Assembly: GCF_001189535.1 (NCBI RefSeq)
Contig: NZ_CP012070.1
Span: 1,674,001-1,738,000, forward strand
Source: Arsenicicoccus sp. oral taxon 190
GTDB taxonomy: Bacteria; Actinomycetota; Actinomycetes; Actinomycetales; Dermatophilaceae
DNA length: 64,000 nt
Direction of reading: 5' to 3'
Part shown: positions 25,944 to 36,181 of the stretch, piece after piece
How positions within the stretch are numbered: the stretch's first letter is position 1
How the letters are laid out: each line of letters starts with the position of its first letter
Program-made: the position numbers and the translations under genes
The notes under the pieces: model-generated
Database searches by the model: none
What the model was told of the DNA's origin: nothing
What the model saw: only the letters and a program-made list of their open reading frames with translations

Positions 25944-26756
25944 ATGGACCTCGGCACCTTCGAGACGCTGCTCGTCGAGCAGGACGGCCCGGCCCTCGTC
26001 GTCACCGTCAACCGCCCCCACGCGATGAACGCCCTCGCCGGGCAGGTCATCGCCGACCTCGAGGGGCTGCTGGTGGCCATCGAGACCCAGGTGGGCTCCG
26101 ACGGCCGCTGGCCGATCCGCGGGGTGATCGTCACGGGGGCGGGGGAGAAGGCCTTCGTCGCAGGGGCCGACATCGTGGAGATGCAGTCGATGTCGCCGGA
26201 CCAGGGGGAGGACTACTCACGCCGGATGCAGGGCGTCACGCGCCGGCTCGAGGCGCTGCCGGTGCCCGTCATCGCGGCGGTCCACGGCTTCGCGCTGGGC
26301 GGCGGCTGCGAGCTCGCGCTGGCGTGCGACTGGATCTACGCCTCGAGCAGTGCCCGGTTCGGGCAGCCCGAGGTCAACCTCGGCCTCGTGCCCGGCTTCG
26401 GCGGATCGGTCCGCCTGACCCGCCGCGTCGGCCTGGCGCTGTCGCGGGAGCTCATCTGCACCGGCCGCATGATCAAGGCCGAGGAAGCGCTGCGGATCGG
26501 CCTGGTCAACCAGGTCTTCGAGGATCGCGACACCCTGCTGGACGGTGCGCGCCGGACCGTCGCCGAGCTCGCCGCCAAGAGCCCGGTCGCGGTGGCGGCC
26601 TGCAAGCAGCTGCTGAACGCCGTCGAGCCGCTCTCCGTCCCCGAGGGGCTGGACCTGGAGGCGCGGGCCTTCCACGCAGCGTTCGAGTCCGAGGACAAGG
26701 TGGAGGGCGTCCGCGCGTTCGTGGCCAAGACCGCTCCCACCTTCCCCGGGCGCTGA
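25944..26756 (+). CDS. Enoyl-CoA hydratase/isomerase family protein
   Basis: Crotonase-fold protein of 270 residues. The oxyanion-hole segments GAGEKAFVAGADIVEM and HGFALGGGCELALACD are intact. The catalytic glutamate region is GQPEVNLGLVPGFGGS. It probably hydrates trans-2-enoyl-CoA in beta-oxidation, though isomerase activity is possible. ATG 25944 follows GGGAGGA; the frame is open upstream but that part overlaps the tuf terminators. It stands alone between the str and S10 operons on the + strand. Confidence 0.85.
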   Translation: MDLGTFETLLVEQDGPALVVTVNRPHAMNALAGQVIADLEGLLVAIETQVGSDGRWPIRGVIVTGAGEKAFVAGADIVEMQSMSPDQGEDYSRRMQGVTRRLEALPVPVIAAVHGFALGGGCELALACDWIYASSSARFGQPEVNLGLVPGFGGSVRLTRRVGLALSRELICTGRMIKAEEALRIGLVNQVFEDRDTLLDGARRTVAELAAKSPVAVAACKQLLNAVEPLSVPEGLDLEARAFHAAFESEDKVEGVRAFVAKTAPTFPGR

Positions 26757-26862
26757 CCGGGGCGCGTCCGGACGACCCACCTCGGCGGGGCGGTAGGTAG
26801 GGCGGCGGGGTCGCGGGTAGGGCGGCGGTGCGGCAGCTCGGGCTGCCGTGCCCCATCGGCGA

Positions 26863-27561
26863 TCAGCGACCGTCGGGGTCGACGAGGCGGCCGGGGTTGC
26901 ATGCCGCGGCCACCGTGGCGGCGTAGCCCACGTCGGGACGGTCGGGCTCCAGGTGCCACACCGGCTTGCGCGGGGCGAAGGCGACGTGGCAGCGCAGCTG
27001 GTCCACCATCCCCGGCCGCGCCAGCTCCGGGAACTCGCCCCGCAGCGCCGGCACCAGCGCCGAGGCCGAGTCGCCCCAGGTGCGGGCGGCCCAGGACGGC
27101 GTCAGGGCCAGCGACCGCGTGCCGGCCCGTCGCACCCAAGCGGCGTGGTCGACCAGCGTCGTCGTGGTCGCGGTCACCCGCGTCCCCGGCCGGTCCGCGC
27201 AGATCGCCTCCCCGGCCCGGCTCAGCTGCGCAGCGGCCGGTTCGACGCGTATGCCGGTGCGGAACCCGGTGCCGGACAGCACGATCCAGGTCCCCTCCGT
27301 CCCCGGCGTGAGGGCCTCGCCGGGTCGCAGGGCGGGGGTGTCGGCCAGCCGAGCGGGGCACGTGGACGTCGCGGTAGTGGCCGGCGAGGACGTGCCCGTC
27401 GCCGGACGAGACGCGGCGGCGGGGGAGTGGCTGGTGGACGGGGAGGCTGTGGGGGACGGGCTGGAGCAGCCCGTCAGCACGGCCATCGAGCCGATGACGA
27501 CACCCGTGCCCATGCCCACCCCCAGCGCCAGGGTCCGGCTCACGGGGCTCACGAGGCTCAC
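26863..27561 (-). CDS. DUF2599-domain lipoprotein
   Basis: 232-residue predicted lipoprotein. The signal sequence (TLALGVGMGTGVVIGSMAVL) ends in the lipobox LTGC. A Ser/Thr/Ala/Pro-rich linker follows. The C-terminal part has DQLRCHVAFAPRKPVWHLEPD, the signature of DUF2599, a small family of unknown function found on actinobacterial surfaces. GTG 27561 overlaps the upstream stop codon as GTGA. Two more in-frame GTGs (27552, 27543) could also start the signal peptide. Coupled to the DUF2785 gene. Function is unknown. Confidence 0.75.
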   Translation of the reverse strand: MSLVSPVSRTLALGVGMGTGVVIGSMAVLTGCSSPSPTASPSTSHSPAAASRPATGTSSPATTATSTCPARLADTPALRPGEALTPGTEGTWIVLSGTGFRTGIRVEPAAAQLSRAGEAICADRPGTRVTATTTTLVDHAAWVRRAGTRSLALTPSWAARTWGDSASALVPALRGEFPELARPGMVDQLRCHVAFAPRKPVWHLEPDRPDVGYAATVAAACNPGRLVDPDGR

Positions 27562-28307
27562 GGGCCCGGTGCGGTCCACGGCTCGACCACCTCGAGCAGC
27601 GCCCGGATCTGCTGCTGCACCGCACCCGCGTGCTTGACGCTGCGGGGTCGCGGCGCCGGCACCCTGCCGTCGACGAGCACGTAGAGGCTGCGCAACGTGC
27701 GGCAGGTGTTGATGGTGGCCGCCGGGATCGGCGTGGTCGCGGTCGTCATCCGCGGCGTCAGGTCCTTGATCCACCGGGTGGCGACCTTCTCGGTCAGGTC
27801 GTCCTGGAGCAGCACCTGCGCGACCGCCAAGGCCAGGCGGTCCTCCTCCTGGTCGCGCCAGACGGTCCCGGCCGGGTTGGTGAGGCGGCGCGCGACGGCG
27901 TCGAGGAGCTGCTCGGCGGGCACCGCGCTCGTGAGCCCGAGCTCGCCCACGACGTCGGCACCGTGCGCCACGGCGTGCACCCAGCCCACCGTGGCGTCGT
28001 AGCCGCGCTGGTCCGGCTCGCCCGTCCACCAGGTCAGGAAGGGCTCGGTCCAGGACCGCCGCCACGTGAGCTCGGAGGCCAGGTAAGCCAGGGGGACGGC
28101 CGCGAAGGAGCGGGTGTGGGCGTCCCCGTCACCAAGCAGCGCGACGAGGGCATCGCCGAGGCCCTGACGGTCCTTGCGGCCCAGCGAGCCGGCGCCGCGG
28201 ACCACCTCCGCCAGCGCCTCCTCGCGAGCCTCGCCCTCGCGGGACGACAGCCGGTCCAGGGCGGCGAGCAGGTCCGCGGGCAGGGCGGCTGAGGGGGCTT
28301 TCGGCAT
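27558..28307 (-). CDS. DUF2785 domain-containing protein
   Basis: 249-residue cytoplasmic protein with the DUF2785 pattern: helical repeats, LTWRRSWTEPFLTWWTGE, then GWVHAVAHGADVVGELG at the centre. The function of the family is not known. ATG 28307 is preceded by AGAGGAT. It is divergent from rpsJ across a 433-base gap and overlaps the following lipoprotein gene by four bases, so the two are one transcription unit. The C-terminus (EVVEPWTAPGP) runs up to the overlap without truncation. Confidence 0.78.
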   Translation of the reverse strand: MPKAPSAALPADLLAALDRLSSREGEAREEALAEVVRGAGSLGRKDRQGLGDALVALLGDGDAHTRSFAAVPLAYLASELTWRRSWTEPFLTWWTGEPDQRGYDATVGWVHAVAHGADVVGELGLTSAVPAEQLLDAVARRLTNPAGTVWRDQEEDRLALAVAQVLLQDDLTEKVATRWIKDLTPRMTTATTPIPAATINTCRTLRSLYVLVDGRVPAPRPRSVKHAGAVQQQIRALLEVVEPWTAPGP

Positions 28308-28740
28308 ACGAACATCCTCTCAGCCCACCCGGCGGGGACGCGGTCGGCGTGTCGGCTGGCATCGGGCGTCCAGGATTTGGATCCTGCCTGGCCGTCTGTC
28401 ACACTAGTGAGGTTGCTTGACGCGTGGCCGAGGCATACTCCGCCGTCGCCGGGACCTCTCGAGGTCCGGGTCGACCAGGAGGGTGTGGCTGCCCCCGTCC
28501 CTCGCGAGAGGTTACTAGCACCACCGGACGGTCCTCGGACTGGCTGATGGCTCGGTGACTCCTCGATGGGGGAGCGCAAGCCCCGGCCCAGACGGACCGG
28601 CCCCACCACGGGAGAGCCCGCAGCTGCTGCGTGCCCCCGTGCCGCGAAGCGGGCGCGACACGCCCGACCGCGGGGGTCGGAGAGCCACTGGTTCGGCCAC
28701 AGGACCAGCAGTTTCAGGACGAGAGAGAGTCAACGAAGCG
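28308..28740. other. Intergenic region DUF2785 gene-rpsJ
   Basis: 433 bases between divergent genes. It contains a probable S10-operon promoter and a second weaker box (TTGCTT at 28413, CATACT at 28434). A short GGACCTC/GAGGTCC stem lies at 28452-28467, and the 5' leader of rpsJ is about 320 bases. A longer frame starting at 28555 continues into rpsJ but its N-terminal part is not conserved. Confidence 0.55.
28377..28405 (+). promoter_or_regulatory. Probable S10 operon promoter
   Basis: TTGGAT (28377-28382), 17-bp spacer, CACACT (28400-28405). It drives the long rpsJ-rpsQ unit and probably the spc genes beyond. Confidence 0.45.
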
Positions 28741-29049
28741 ATGGCGGGACAGAAGATCCGCATCCGGCTGAAGTCGTACGACCACGAGGTCATCGACAGC
28801 TCGGCGCGCAAGATCGTGGACACCGTGACCCGTGCGGGCGCGACGGTGGTGGGCCCGGTGCCCCTGCCGACGGAGAAGAACGTCTTCTGCGTCATCCGTT
28901 CGCCGCACAAGTACAAGGACAGCCGCGAGCACTTCGAGATGCGGACGCACAAGCGTCTCATCGACATCATCGACCCGACGCCCAAGGCCGTCGACTCGCT
29001 GATGCGTCTCGACCTGCCGGCGGACGTCAACATCGAGATCAAGCTCTGA
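28741..29049 (+). CDS. rpsJ: 30S ribosomal protein S10
   Basis: uS10 (NusE), 102 residues, ribosomal protein that also binds NusB and NusG. ATG 28741 gives the family start [39 protein letters not shown] and [16 protein letters not shown] are conserved. First gene of the S10 operon; rplC begins 10 bases after its stop. Confidence 0.97.
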   Translation: MAGQKIRIRLKSYDHEVIDSSARKIVDTVTRAGATVVGPVPLPTEKNVFCVIRSPHKYKDSREHFEMRTHKRLIDIIDPTPKAVDSLMRLDLPADVNIEIKL

Positions 29050-29059
29050 GGAACCCCAC

Positions 29060-29719
29060 ATGACTAACGCTGCTATCGAGCGCACTGTCAAGGGCGTCCT
29101 TGGCGAGAAGCTCGGCATGACCCAGGTCTGGGACGCGGACAACCGCCTCGTCCCCGTGACGGTCATCAAGGCGGGCCCCTGCGTCGTCACGCAGGTCCGC
29201 GACGCCGAGAAGGACGGCTACCAGGCCGTCCAGATCGCCTTCGGCGCGATCGACCCGCGCAAGGTCAACAAGCCCATGACCGGCCACTTCGAGAAGGCCG
29301 GCGTGTCGCCGCGCCGCCACCTCGTCGAGCTGCGCACCGCTGACGCCGCCGACTACGCGGTGGGCCAGGAGATCACGGCCGAGGCCTTCGAGGCCGGCGT
29401 CGAGGTCGACGTCACGGGCACCACCAAGGGCAAGGGCTTCGCCGGCGTCATGAAGCGTCACGGCTTCAAGGGCGTCTCGTCCTCCCACGGTGCGCACCGC
29501 AACCACCGCAAGCCGGGCTCGATTGGTGGCTGCTCCACCCCGGGCCGCGTCTTCAAGGGTCTGCGCATGGCCGGCCGCATGGGCGGCGTCCGCCAGACCA
29601 CCCAGAACCTCACGATCCACGCCGTGGACGCCGACAAGGGTCTGATCGTCGTCAAGGGTGCCGTCCCCGGCCCCCGCGGCGGCGTGGTCCTCGTCCGCAC
29701 GGCCGCCAAGGGGGCCTGA
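29060..29719 (+). CDS. rplC: 50S ribosomal protein L3
   Basis: uL3, 219 residues, reaches the peptidyl-transferase centre. [20 protein letters not shown] opens the protein. The loop region [19 protein letters not shown] and [20 protein letters not shown] is intact. Starts 10 bases after rpsJ and is followed by rplD after five bases. Confidence 0.97.
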   Translation: MTNAAIERTVKGVLGEKLGMTQVWDADNRLVPVTVIKAGPCVVTQVRDAEKDGYQAVQIAFGAIDPRKVNKPMTGHFEKAGVSPRRHLVELRTADAADYAVGQEITAEAFEAGVEVDVTGTTKGKGFAGVMKRHGFKGVSSSHGAHRNHRKPGSIGGCSTPGRVFKGLRMAGRMGGVRQTTQNLTIHAVDADKGLIVVKGAVPGPRGGVVLVRTAAKGA

Positions 29720-29724
29720 TCCGA

Positions 29725-30384
29725 ATGACGACCATCGACATCGTGGACGCCAAGGGCGCCAAGGCCGGCTCGGTCGAGCTGCCCGCCGAGGTGTTCGACG
29801 TCCAGACCAACATCCCGCTGATCCACCAGGTCGTGGTGGCCCAGCTCGCCGCGGCTCGTCAGGGCACCCACAAGGCCAAGACCCGCGCCGAGGTGCGTGG
29901 CGGTGGCGCCAAGCCGTACCGCCAGAAGGGCACCGGCCGGGCTCGCCAGGGCTCGACCCGCGCGCCGCAGTTCGCCGGCGGTGGCACCGTGCACGGTCCC
30001 GTGCCGCGTGACTACAGCCAGCGCACCCCCAAGAAGATGAAGGCCGCCGCGCTCCGCGGCGCCCTGTCCGACCGGGCTCGCCACGGCCGCGTCCACGTCC
30101 TCACCTCGCTCGTCGAGGGGGAGACGCCGTCGACCAGGACCGCCGCCGCGGTGCTGGGCGGGCTGACCGACCGCAAGAACCTCCTCGTGGTCGTCGAGCG
30201 CGAGGACTCGCTAGGTCTGGCCTCGGTCCGCAACATCGCCAACGTGCACATCCTGGTCGCCGACCAGCTCAACACGTACGACGTGCTTTGCGCGGACGAC
30301 GTGGTCTTCACCCAGGGCGCTCTCGAGGCCTTCCTGGCCAAGAGCACCCCGGCGGCCGCCAAGGCTGAGGAGGACACCAAGTGA
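29725..30384 (+). CDS. rplD: 50S ribosomal protein L4
   Basis: uL4, 219 residues, with the extended loop [31 protein letters not shown] that lines the exit tunnel. The C-terminus carries an Ala/Lys/Glu tail. Its stop overlaps the rplW GTG by four bases (GTGA), so the two are coupled. In some bacteria L4 autoregulates the operon; no leader structure for that was found. Confidence 0.96.
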   Translation: MTTIDIVDAKGAKAGSVELPAEVFDVQTNIPLIHQVVVAQLAAARQGTHKAKTRAEVRGGGAKPYRQKGTGRARQGSTRAPQFAGGGTVHGPVPRDYSQRTPKKMKAAALRGALSDRARHGRVHVLTSLVEGETPSTRTAAAVLGGLTDRKNLLVVVEREDSLGLASVRNIANVHILVADQLNTYDVLCADDVVFTQGALEAFLAKSTPAAAKAEEDTK

Positions 30385-30680
30385 GCACCATCAAGGACCC
30401 CCGCGACATCCTGCTCGCGCCGGTCGTCTCCGAGAAGTCGTACGGACTGATGGACCAGGGCAAGTACACCTTCGTGGTGGACCCCCGGGCCAACAAGACC
30501 GAGATCAAGATCGCGATCGAGCAGGTCTTCAAGGTCAAGGTCGACTCCGTGCACACGCTCAACCGTCCGGGCAAGACCCGCCGCACGCGGTTCGGCCTGG
30601 GCAAGCGCAAGGACACGAAGCGCGCGATCGTCACCCTCAAGGAAGGGTCGATCGACATCTTCGGAGGCGCTGGCGTCTGA
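30381..30680 (+). CDS. rplW: 50S ribosomal protein L23
   Basis: uL23, 99 residues, at the tunnel exit and docking site for trigger factor and [23 protein letters not shown], the [20 protein letters not shown] strand and the basic [15 protein letters not shown] loop are conserved. GTG start overlapping rplD. Confidence 0.96.
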   Translation: MSTIKDPRDILLAPVVSEKSYGLMDQGKYTFVVDPRANKTEIKIAIEQVFKVKVDSVHTLNRPGKTRRTRFGLGKRKDTKRAIVTLKEGSIDIFGGAGV

Positions 30681-30722
30681 CGCCGGCGACCGAAGATCGA
30701 CTAGGACACTGAGGGATCAGAC

Positions 30723-31559
30723 ATGGCTATCCGTAAGTACAAGCCCACGACGCCGGGTCGTCGCGGCTCGAGCGTCGCGGACTTCGTTGAGGTCACGCGC
30801 AGCACGCCCGAGAAGTCGCTGGTGCGTCCGCTGCCCAAGACCGGTGGTCGCAACTCCAGCGGTCGCATCACCACGCGCCACATCGGTGGTGGCCACAAGC
30901 GCGCCTACCGCGTGATCGACTTCCGTCGTCACGACAAGGACGGCGTGCCGGCCAAGGTCGCGCACATCGAGTACGACCCCAACCGCACCGCCCGCATCGC
31001 CCTGCTGCACTACGCGGACGGGGAGAAGCGCTACATCCTGGCGCCCAACCGTCTCAACCAGGGCGACACCATCGAGAACGGCCCCGGCGCGGACATCAAG
31101 CCCGGCAACGCGCTGCCGCTCAAGAACATCCCCGTGGGTACCGTCATCCACGCGATCGAGCTCAAGCCGGGTGGCGGCGCCAAGATCGCCCGCTCCGCGG
31201 GCGCCCGGGTGCAGCTCGTCGCCAAGGACGGCCCCTACGCCCAGCTGCGTATGCCGTCCGGCGAGATCCGCAACGTCGACCTGCGCTGCCGCGCCACGGT
31301 CGGCGAGGTGGGCAACGCCGAGCAGAGCAACATCAACTGGGGCAAGGCCGGCCGTATGCGCTGGAAGGGCAAGCGCCCGACCGTCCGCGGTGTGGCCATG
31401 AACCCGATCGACCACCCGCACGGTGGTGGTGAGGGCAAGACCTCCGGTGGTCGCCACCCGGTGAGCCCCTGGGGCCAGCCGGAGGGCCGGACCCGCAAGC
31501 CGGGGAAGCCGAGCGACAAGCTCATCGTCCGTCGTCGTCGCACTGGCAAGAAGCGCTGA
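30723..31559 (+). CDS. rplB: 50S ribosomal protein L2
   Basis: uL2, 278 residues, needed for subunit association. The [20 protein letters not shown] strand and the C-terminal [20 protein letters not shown] motif with its conserved histidine are present. ATG 30723 after AGGGA. rpsS follows after 15 bases. Confidence 0.97.
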   Translation: MAIRKYKPTTPGRRGSSVADFVEVTRSTPEKSLVRPLPKTGGRNSSGRITTRHIGGGHKRAYRVIDFRRHDKDGVPAKVAHIEYDPNRTARIALLHYADGEKRYILAPNRLNQGDTIENGPGADIKPGNALPLKNIPVGTVIHAIELKPGGGAKIARSAGARVQLVAKDGPYAQLRMPSGEIRNVDLRCRATVGEVGNAEQSNINWGKAGRMRWKGKRPTVRGVAMNPIDHPHGGGEGKTSGGRHPVSPWGQPEGRTRKPGKPSDKLIVRRRRTGKKR

Positions 31560-31574
31560 TAGGAGCCTTTGGAC

Positions 31575-31856
31575 ATGCCTCGTAGCCTGAAGAAGGGCCC
31601 CTTCATCGACGACCACCTTCAGAAGAAGGTGGACGCCCAGAACGAAGCGGGCACCAAGAACGTCATCAAGACCTGGTCGCGCCGTTCGGTGATCTCCCCG
31701 GACATGCTCGGCCACACCCTCGCCGTCCACGACGGTCGCAAGCACGTCCCGGTCTTCGTGACCGAGTCGATGGTCGGGCACAAGCTCGGCGAGTTTGCCC
31801 CCACCCGTACCTTCAAGGGTCACGAGAAGGACGACAAGAAGGGGCGTCGTCGCTGA
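31575..31856 (+). CDS. rpsS: 30S ribosomal protein S19
   Basis: uS19, 93 residues, in the small-subunit head. ATG 31575 ([15 protein letters not shown]) is preferred over a TTG two codons upstream. [15 protein letters not shown] ([20 protein letters not shown]) and [13 protein letters not shown] segments are conserved. The stop and the rplV ATG share one base (TGATG). Confidence 0.96.
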   Translation: MPRSLKKGPFIDDHLQKKVDAQNEAGTKNVIKTWSRRSVISPDMLGHTLAVHDGRKHVPVFVTESMVGHKLGEFAPTRTFKGHEKDDKKGRRR

Positions 31857-32257
31857 TGGCCAACAACGACAAGGAATTCCAGATGGAAGCCAAGGCTGTT
31901 GCGCGCCACGTGCGCGTCACGCCGATGAAGGCTCGCCGCGTCGTCAACCTGATCCGCGGCAAGCAGGTCACGGACGCCATCGCGACGCTGCAGTTTGCGC
32001 CGCAGTCCGCCAGCGACCCGGTGCTGAAGGTGCTGCAGAGCGCCGTGGCCAACGCTCGCGTCAAGGCCGACCAGGCCTCGGAGGCGTTCGACGAGCGCAG
32101 CCTCGTCGTGACCACGGCGTTCGTGGACGAGGGCCAGACCATGAAGCGGTTCCAGCCGCGCGCCCAGGGTCGGGCCTTCCGCGTCCGCAAGCGCACGAGC
32201 CACATCACCGTCTTCGTCGGTCAGCCGGTGGCCGCCAGCAAGGGAGGAACCCGCTAA
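31856..32257 (+). CDS. rplV: 50S ribosomal protein L22
   Basis: uL22, 133 residues, tunnel-wall protein. [20 protein letters not shown] and the beta-hairpin [20 protein letters not shown] are intact, with no macrolide-resistance-type deletion in the hairpin. Overlaps rpsS and rpsC by one base each. Confidence 0.96.
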   Translation: MANNDKEFQMEAKAVARHVRVTPMKARRVVNLIRGKQVTDAIATLQFAPQSASDPVLKVLQSAVANARVKADQASEAFDERSLVVTTAFVDEGQTMKRFQPRAQGRAFRVRKRTSHITVFVGQPVAASKGGTR

Positions 32258-33090
32258 TGGGTCAGAAGGTCAACCCGCACGGTTTCCGCCTCGGGATCAC
32301 CACCGACCACCGCAGCCGTTGGTTCGCCGACTCGACCAAGGTCGGTCAGCGCTACCGCGACTACGTGAAGGAGGACGTGGCGATCCGCCGCCTCCTGTCC
32401 GAGGGCATGGAGCGCGCCGGCATCGCCCGCGTCGAGATCGAGCGCACCCGTGACCGCGTCCGCGTCGACATCCACACCGCCCGCCCGGGCATCGTGATCG
32501 GTCGCCGTGGCGCCGAGGCCGACCGCATCCGCGGCGAGCTCGAGAAGCTCACCGGCAAGCAGGTGCAGCTCAACATCCTCGAGGTCAAGAACCCCGAGGT
32601 CGACGCCCAGCTCGTCGCGCAGGGCATCGCCGAGCAGCTGTCCGCCCGCGTGTCCTTCCGTCGCGCCATGCGCAAGGGCATGCAGTCCGCGCAGCGCGCC
32701 GGTGCCCTTGGCATCCGGGTCATGTGCGCCGGCCGTCTCGGCGGCGCGGAGATGTCCCGCTCCGAGTTCTACCGCGAGGGTCGCGTCCCGCTGCACACGC
32801 TGCGCGCCAACATCGACTACGGCTTCTACGAGGCCCGGACGACGTTCGGTCGCATCGGCGTCAAGGTGTGGATCTACAAGGGCGACGTGACGTCCAAGGA
32901 GCTCGCGGCCCAGCAGGCCGCCGCTCCCCGCCCGTCCCGTGGCCCGCGCCGGGACGGCGCCGACCGCCCCGGCCGTGGTGGCGGCCGCGGCCCCCGCCGT
33001 GACAGCAACCGCGACGCCGCCCCGGCCACCGAGGCGCCGGCGTCCGACACCGCGCAGGCCCAGCCTGCGGAGCAGGGAGCTGAGTCCTGA
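32257..33090 (+). CDS. rpsC: 30S ribosomal protein S3
   Basis: uS3, 277 residues, mRNA-entry protein. [20 protein letters not shown] opens it. The KH domain ([20 protein letters not shown]) and C-terminal [20 protein letters not shown] follow. The last about 60 residues are an Arg/Gly/Pro and Ala/Glu tail, longer than in E. coli but usual in actinobacteria. ATG 32257 overlaps the rplV TAA; its own TGA overlaps rplP. Confidence 0.97.
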   Translation: MGQKVNPHGFRLGITTDHRSRWFADSTKVGQRYRDYVKEDVAIRRLLSEGMERAGIARVEIERTRDRVRVDIHTARPGIVIGRRGAEADRIRGELEKLTGKQVQLNILEVKNPEVDAQLVAQGIAEQLSARVSFRRAMRKGMQSAQRAGALGIRVMCAGRLGGAEMSRSEFYREGRVPLHTLRANIDYGFYEARTTFGRIGVKVWIYKGDVTSKELAAQQAAAPRPSRGPRRDGADRPGRGGGRGPRRDSNRDAAPATEAPASDTAQAQPAEQGAES

Positions 33091-33509
33091 TGCTGATTCC
33101 CCGTCGTGTGAAGCACCGCAAGCAGCACCACCCCGGTCGGAGTGGCGCCGCCAAGGGAGGCACCAAGGTCTCCTTCGGTGACTACGGGATCCAGGCCCTC
33201 GAGCCGGCCTACGTCACCAACCGTCAGATCGAGTCCGCTCGTATCGCCATGACGCGCTACATCAAGCGTGGCGGCAAGGTCTGGATCAACATCTACCCCG
33301 ACCGCCCGCTGACCAAGAAGCCCGCCGAGACCCGCATGGGCTCGGGCAAGGGCTCGCCCGAGTGGTGGGTGGCCAACGTCAAGCCCGGCCGTGTCATGTT
33401 CGAGCTCGCCGGTGTCCCGGAGCCCGTCGCGCGTGAGGCCATGCGCCTCGCGATGCACAAGCTCCCGATGAAGTGCCGTTTCGTGGCGCGCGAAGGTGGT
33501 GACATCTGA
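33090..33509 (+). CDS. rplP: 50S ribosomal protein L16
   Basis: uL16, 139 residues, near the A-site t[22 protein letters not shown], the [20 protein letters not shown] loop and [20 protein letters not shown] are conserved. Coupled by TGATG to rpsC and rpmC. Confidence 0.97.
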   Translation: MLIPRRVKHRKQHHPGRSGAAKGGTKVSFGDYGIQALEPAYVTNRQIESARIAMTRYIKRGGKVWINIYPDRPLTKKPAETRMGSGKGSPEWWVANVKPGRVMFELAGVPEPVAREAMRLAMHKLPMKCRFVAREGGDI

Positions 33510-33754
33510 TGGCAGTTGGATCCAAGGACCTGACGTCCGAGCAGCTGCGTGGCCTCGGCGACGACCGCCTGGTCGACGAGCTGAAGAAGGCCAAGGAGGA
33601 GCTGTTCAACCTCCGCTTCCAGTCCGCCACCGGGCAGCTGGAGAACCACGGCCGTCTGCGTGCGGTCCGCAAGGACATCGCCCGCATCTACACCGAGATG
33701 CGCGAGCGCGAGCTCGGCATCGGCGCCGCTCCGGCGAAGGGTGAGAAGGCATGA
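33509..33754 (+). CDS. rpmC: 50S ribosomal protein L29
   Basis: uL29, 81 residues, two-helix protein at the tunnel exit. [40 protein letters not shown] and [16 protein letters not shown] are typical. The Ala/Pro/Lys tail overlaps the rpsQ start by four bases (ATGA). Confidence 0.95.
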   Translation: MAVGSKDLTSEQLRGLGDDRLVDELKKAKEELFNLRFQSATGQLENHGRLRAVRKDIARIYTEMRERELGIGAAPAKGEKA

Positions 33755-34047
33755 GCGACAACCAGAAGGAAGCCGGCACCGTGAGCGACACGCTCGAGCG
33801 CAACTACCGCAAGGCCCGTCAGGGCTACGTGGTGAGCGACAAGATGGACAAGACCGTCGTGGTCGAGGTCGAGGACCGCGTCAAGCACGCCCTCTACGGC
33901 AAGGTCCTGCGTCGCACCAGCAAGGTCAAGGCCCACGACGAGGAGAACTCGGCCGGCATCGGCGACCGCGTCCTCATCATGGAGACCCGCCCGCTGTCCG
34001 CCACCAAGCGGTGGCGAGTGGTCGAGATCCTCGAGCGCGCGAAGTAG
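33751..34047 (+). CDS. rpsQ: 30S ribosomal protein S17
   Basis: uS17, 98 residues. [20 protein letters not shown] and the basic [15 protein letters not shown] segment are conserved, and [19 protein letters not shown] closes it. ATG 33751 overlaps rpmC; GTG 33781 is an alternative that would drop 10 residues. Last gene before a 124-base gap. Confidence 0.95.
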   Translation: MSDNQKEAGTVSDTLERNYRKARQGYVVSDKMDKTVVVEVEDRVKHALYGKVLRRTSKVKAHDEENSAGIGDRVLIMETRPLSATKRWRVVEILERAK

Positions 34048-34171
34048 TTCGCGAGTTCGCTCATCCGCAAGCATCGGTCTCGGGAGCACCTGGGACCAGC
34101 CCCACCAACAGTTCGGCCAGGCTCAACCGGAGGGATCCGGTGAGAACCAGCTCGACGACAGGAGTTCGACA

Positions 34172-34540
34172 GTGATCCAGCAGGAGTCGCGACTGCGCGT
34201 CGCCGACAACACCGGTGCCAAGGAGATCCTTTGCATCCGTGTGCTCGGCGGTTCGGGTCGTCGGTATGCCGGCATCGGCGACGTCATCGTCGCCACCGTC
34301 AAGGACGCGATCCCCGGTGGCAACGTGAAGAAGGGCGACGTCGTCAAGGCCGTCATCGTCCGCACGACCAAGGAGCGTCGTCGCATCGACGGTTCCTACA
34401 TCAAGTTCGACGAGAACGCGGCCGTCATCCTCAAGAACGATGGCGACCCGCGTGGCACCCGCATCTTCGGCCCCGTGGGCCGCGAGCTGCGTGAGAAGAA
34501 GTTCATGAAGATCATCTCTCTGGCGCCGGAGGTGCTGTAA
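34172..34540 (+). CDS. rplN: 50S ribosomal protein L14
   Basis: uL14, 122 residues, at the subunit interface. The protein opens [20 protein letters not shown] (GTG start) and continues with [20 protein letters not shown] and the C-terminal [12 protein letters not shown]. The 124-base gap before it could hold a promoter for the spc genes, but none was convincing. rplX follows after three bases. Confidence 0.96.
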   Translation: MIQQESRLRVADNTGAKEILCIRVLGGSGRRYAGIGDVIVATVKDAIPGGNVKKGDVVKAVIVRTTKERRRIDGSYIKFDENAAVILKNDGDPRGTRIFGPVGRELREKKFMKIISLAPEVL

Positions 34541-34543
34541 CCA

Positions 34544-34885
34544 ATGGCGAAGATGAAGATCAAGAAGGGTGACCTGGTGCAGGTCATCTCCGGTCCCGAC
34601 AAGGGCCAGCAGGGCAAGGTCATCAGCGTCAACACCGAGACCCAGCGCGTGCTGGTCGAGGGCATCAACCGCGTGACCAAGCACACCAAGGCCGGCCAGG
34701 GTGCGGGCCGCACCGGTGGCATCGTCCACACCGAGGCCCCGATCCACGTGTCCAACGTGCAGGTCGTGGACCCCGAGACCAAGAAGCCGACCCGGATCAA
34801 GACGCGCGTCGAGACCGTGGAGCGCGACGGCCGCAGCAAGACCGTCCGCACCCGCGTGTCCGTCCGCTCGGGCAAGGACCTGTGA
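34544..34885 (+). CDS. rplX: 50S ribosomal protein L24
   Basis: uL24, 113 residues, assembly initiator with a KOW motif ([20 protein letters not shown]). [19 protein letters not shown] is conserved. The stop TGA lies within a GTGACCATG stretch that also holds the possible starts of rplE. Confidence 0.95.
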   Translation: MAKMKIKKGDLVQVISGPDKGQQGKVISVNTETQRVLVEGINRVTKHTKAGQGAGRTGGIVHTEAPIHVSNVQVVDPETKKPTRIKTRVETVERDGRSKTVRTRVSVRSGKDL

Positions 34886-34887
34886 CC

Positions 34888-35457
34888 ATGACTGCTACCA
34901 CCTCTGAGAAGACGCAGCCCCGCCTCAAGGAGCGCTACGCCGCGGAGATCAAGCCTGCGCTGCAGGACCAGTTCTCCTACGCCAACGTGATGCAGGTGCC
35001 CGGCGTGACCAAGGTCATCGTCAACATGGGTGTCGGCGAGGCGGCCCGTGACTCCAAGCTGATCGAGGGCGCCGTGCGCGACCTCACGGCCATCACCGGC
35101 CAGAAGCCCGTGGTCACCAAGGCCCGCAAGTCCATCGCGCAGTTCAAGCTGCGCGAGGGTATGCCGATCGGCGCGCACGTCACGCTGCGCGGCGACCGCA
35201 TGTGGGAGTTCCTCGACCGACTGCTGTCGATCGCCCTCCCGCGCATCCGCGACTTCCGGGGCCTGTCGGCCAAGCAGTTCGACGGTCGCGGCAACTACAC
35301 CTTCGGTCTCAACGAGCAGTCCATGTTCCACGAGATCGACCAGGACAAGATCGACCGCGTGCGTGGCATGGACATCACGATCGTGACCACCGCCACCAAC
35401 GACGACGAGGGTCGCGCCCTGCTGAAGCAGCTCGGCTTCCCGTTCAAGGAGAACTGA
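34888..35457 (+). CDS. rplE: 50S ribosomal protein L5
   Basis: uL5, 189 residues from ATG 34888, binds 5S r[43 protein letters not shown] and [20 protein letters not shown] are conserved. GTG 34882, overlapping the rplX stop, is an alternative. ATG 34888 is favoured because AAGGA lies 10 bases before it but only four before the GTG. Confidence 0.95.
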   Translation: MTATTSEKTQPRLKERYAAEIKPALQDQFSYANVMQVPGVTKVIVNMGVGEAARDSKLIEGAVRDLTAITGQKPVVTKARKSIAQFKLREGMPIGAHVTLRGDRMWEFLDRLLSIALPRIRDFRGLSAKQFDGRGNYTFGLNEQSMFHEIDQDKIDRVRGMDITIVTTATNDDEGRALLKQLGFPFKEN

Positions 35458-35459
35458 CC

Positions 35460-35645
35460 GTGGCCAAGACCGCCCTGATCAACAAGGCCAACGCCAAGCC
35501 GAAGTTCAAGGTTCGCGCCTACACGCGCTGCCAGCGCTGCGGCCGGCCGCACTCGGTCTACCGCAAGTTCGGCCTGTGCCGAGTCTGCCTGCGCGAGATG
35601 GCGCACCGCGGGGAGCTCCCCGGCGTCACCAAGAGCAGCTGGTAA
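35460..35645 (+). CDS. rpsN: 30S ribosomal protein S14 type Z
   Basis: uS14 of 61 residues, the short zinc-binding form. Cysteines C24, C27, C40 and C43 make the zinc site (RCQRCGRPH and LCRVC). GTG start two bases after rplE. It starts [16 protein letters not shown], typical of the actinobacterial type Z protein. Together with L33 and L36 in this window, all visible proteins of this class are the zinc-requiring forms. Confidence 0.95.
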   Translation: MAKTALINKANAKPKFKVRAYTRCQRCGRPHSVYRKFGLCRVCLREMAHRGELPGVTKSSW

Positions 35646-35759
35646 TCCTACCCCTCGAATTTCCACTCCGTTCTACATCGCAGGTCGGTGACGGGGTGGC
35701 CGGCGCAGCCGGTCGCCATACCGTCAGTGAAACCGCGGTGAGGAAGGGCAAGCAGCCCA

Positions 35760-36158
35760 ATGACAATGACTGACCCGATTGCGGACATGCTGACCCGCGT
35801 CCGGAACGCCAACTCGGCGCACCACGACGTGGTCTCCATGCCGTTCTCGAAGCTGAAGAAGAACATCGCGGACATCCTCGAGGCGGAGGGCTACATCGCC
35901 GGCTCCAAGATCGAGGAGGCCGAGGTGGGTCAGACCCTGACCATCAACCTCAAGTACGGCCCCAACCGCGAGCGCTCCATCGCGGGCGTGCGCCGGGTGT
36001 CCAAGCCCGGTCTGCGCGTCTACGCGAAGTCCACCAACCTGCCCCGCGTCCTCGGCGGCCTCGGCGTGGCGATCATCTCCACGTCCTCCGGCCTCCTCAC
36101 GGACAAGCAGGCTGCTCAGAAGGGCGTGGGTGGGGAAGTCCTCGCCTACGTCTGGTAA
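35760..36158 (+). CDS. rpsH: 30S ribosomal protein S8
   Basis: uS8, 132 residues, central-domain assembly protein that represses the spc operon in E. coli. [20 protein letters not shown] opens it and [20 protein letters not shown] is near the end. ATG 35760 or ATG 35766 may be used; the 114-base gap from rpsN carries GAGGAAGG near 35738. No S8-binding site was identified. Confidence 0.96.
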   Translation: MTMTDPIADMLTRVRNANSAHHDVVSMPFSKLKKNIADILEAEGYIAGSKIEEAEVGQTLTINLKYGPNRERSIAGVRRVSKPGLRVYAKSTNLPRVLGGLGVAIISTSSGLLTDKQAAQKGVGGEVLAYVW

Positions 36159-36181
36159 CCCAGGCACGAAAGGAAGATCGC

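Noticed and set aside
28555..28740. 62-codon N-terminal extension in frame with rpsJ
   Set aside because: Arg/Pro/Gly-rich and not conserved; ATG 28741 gives the universal S10 N-terminus. It is more likely leader RNA.
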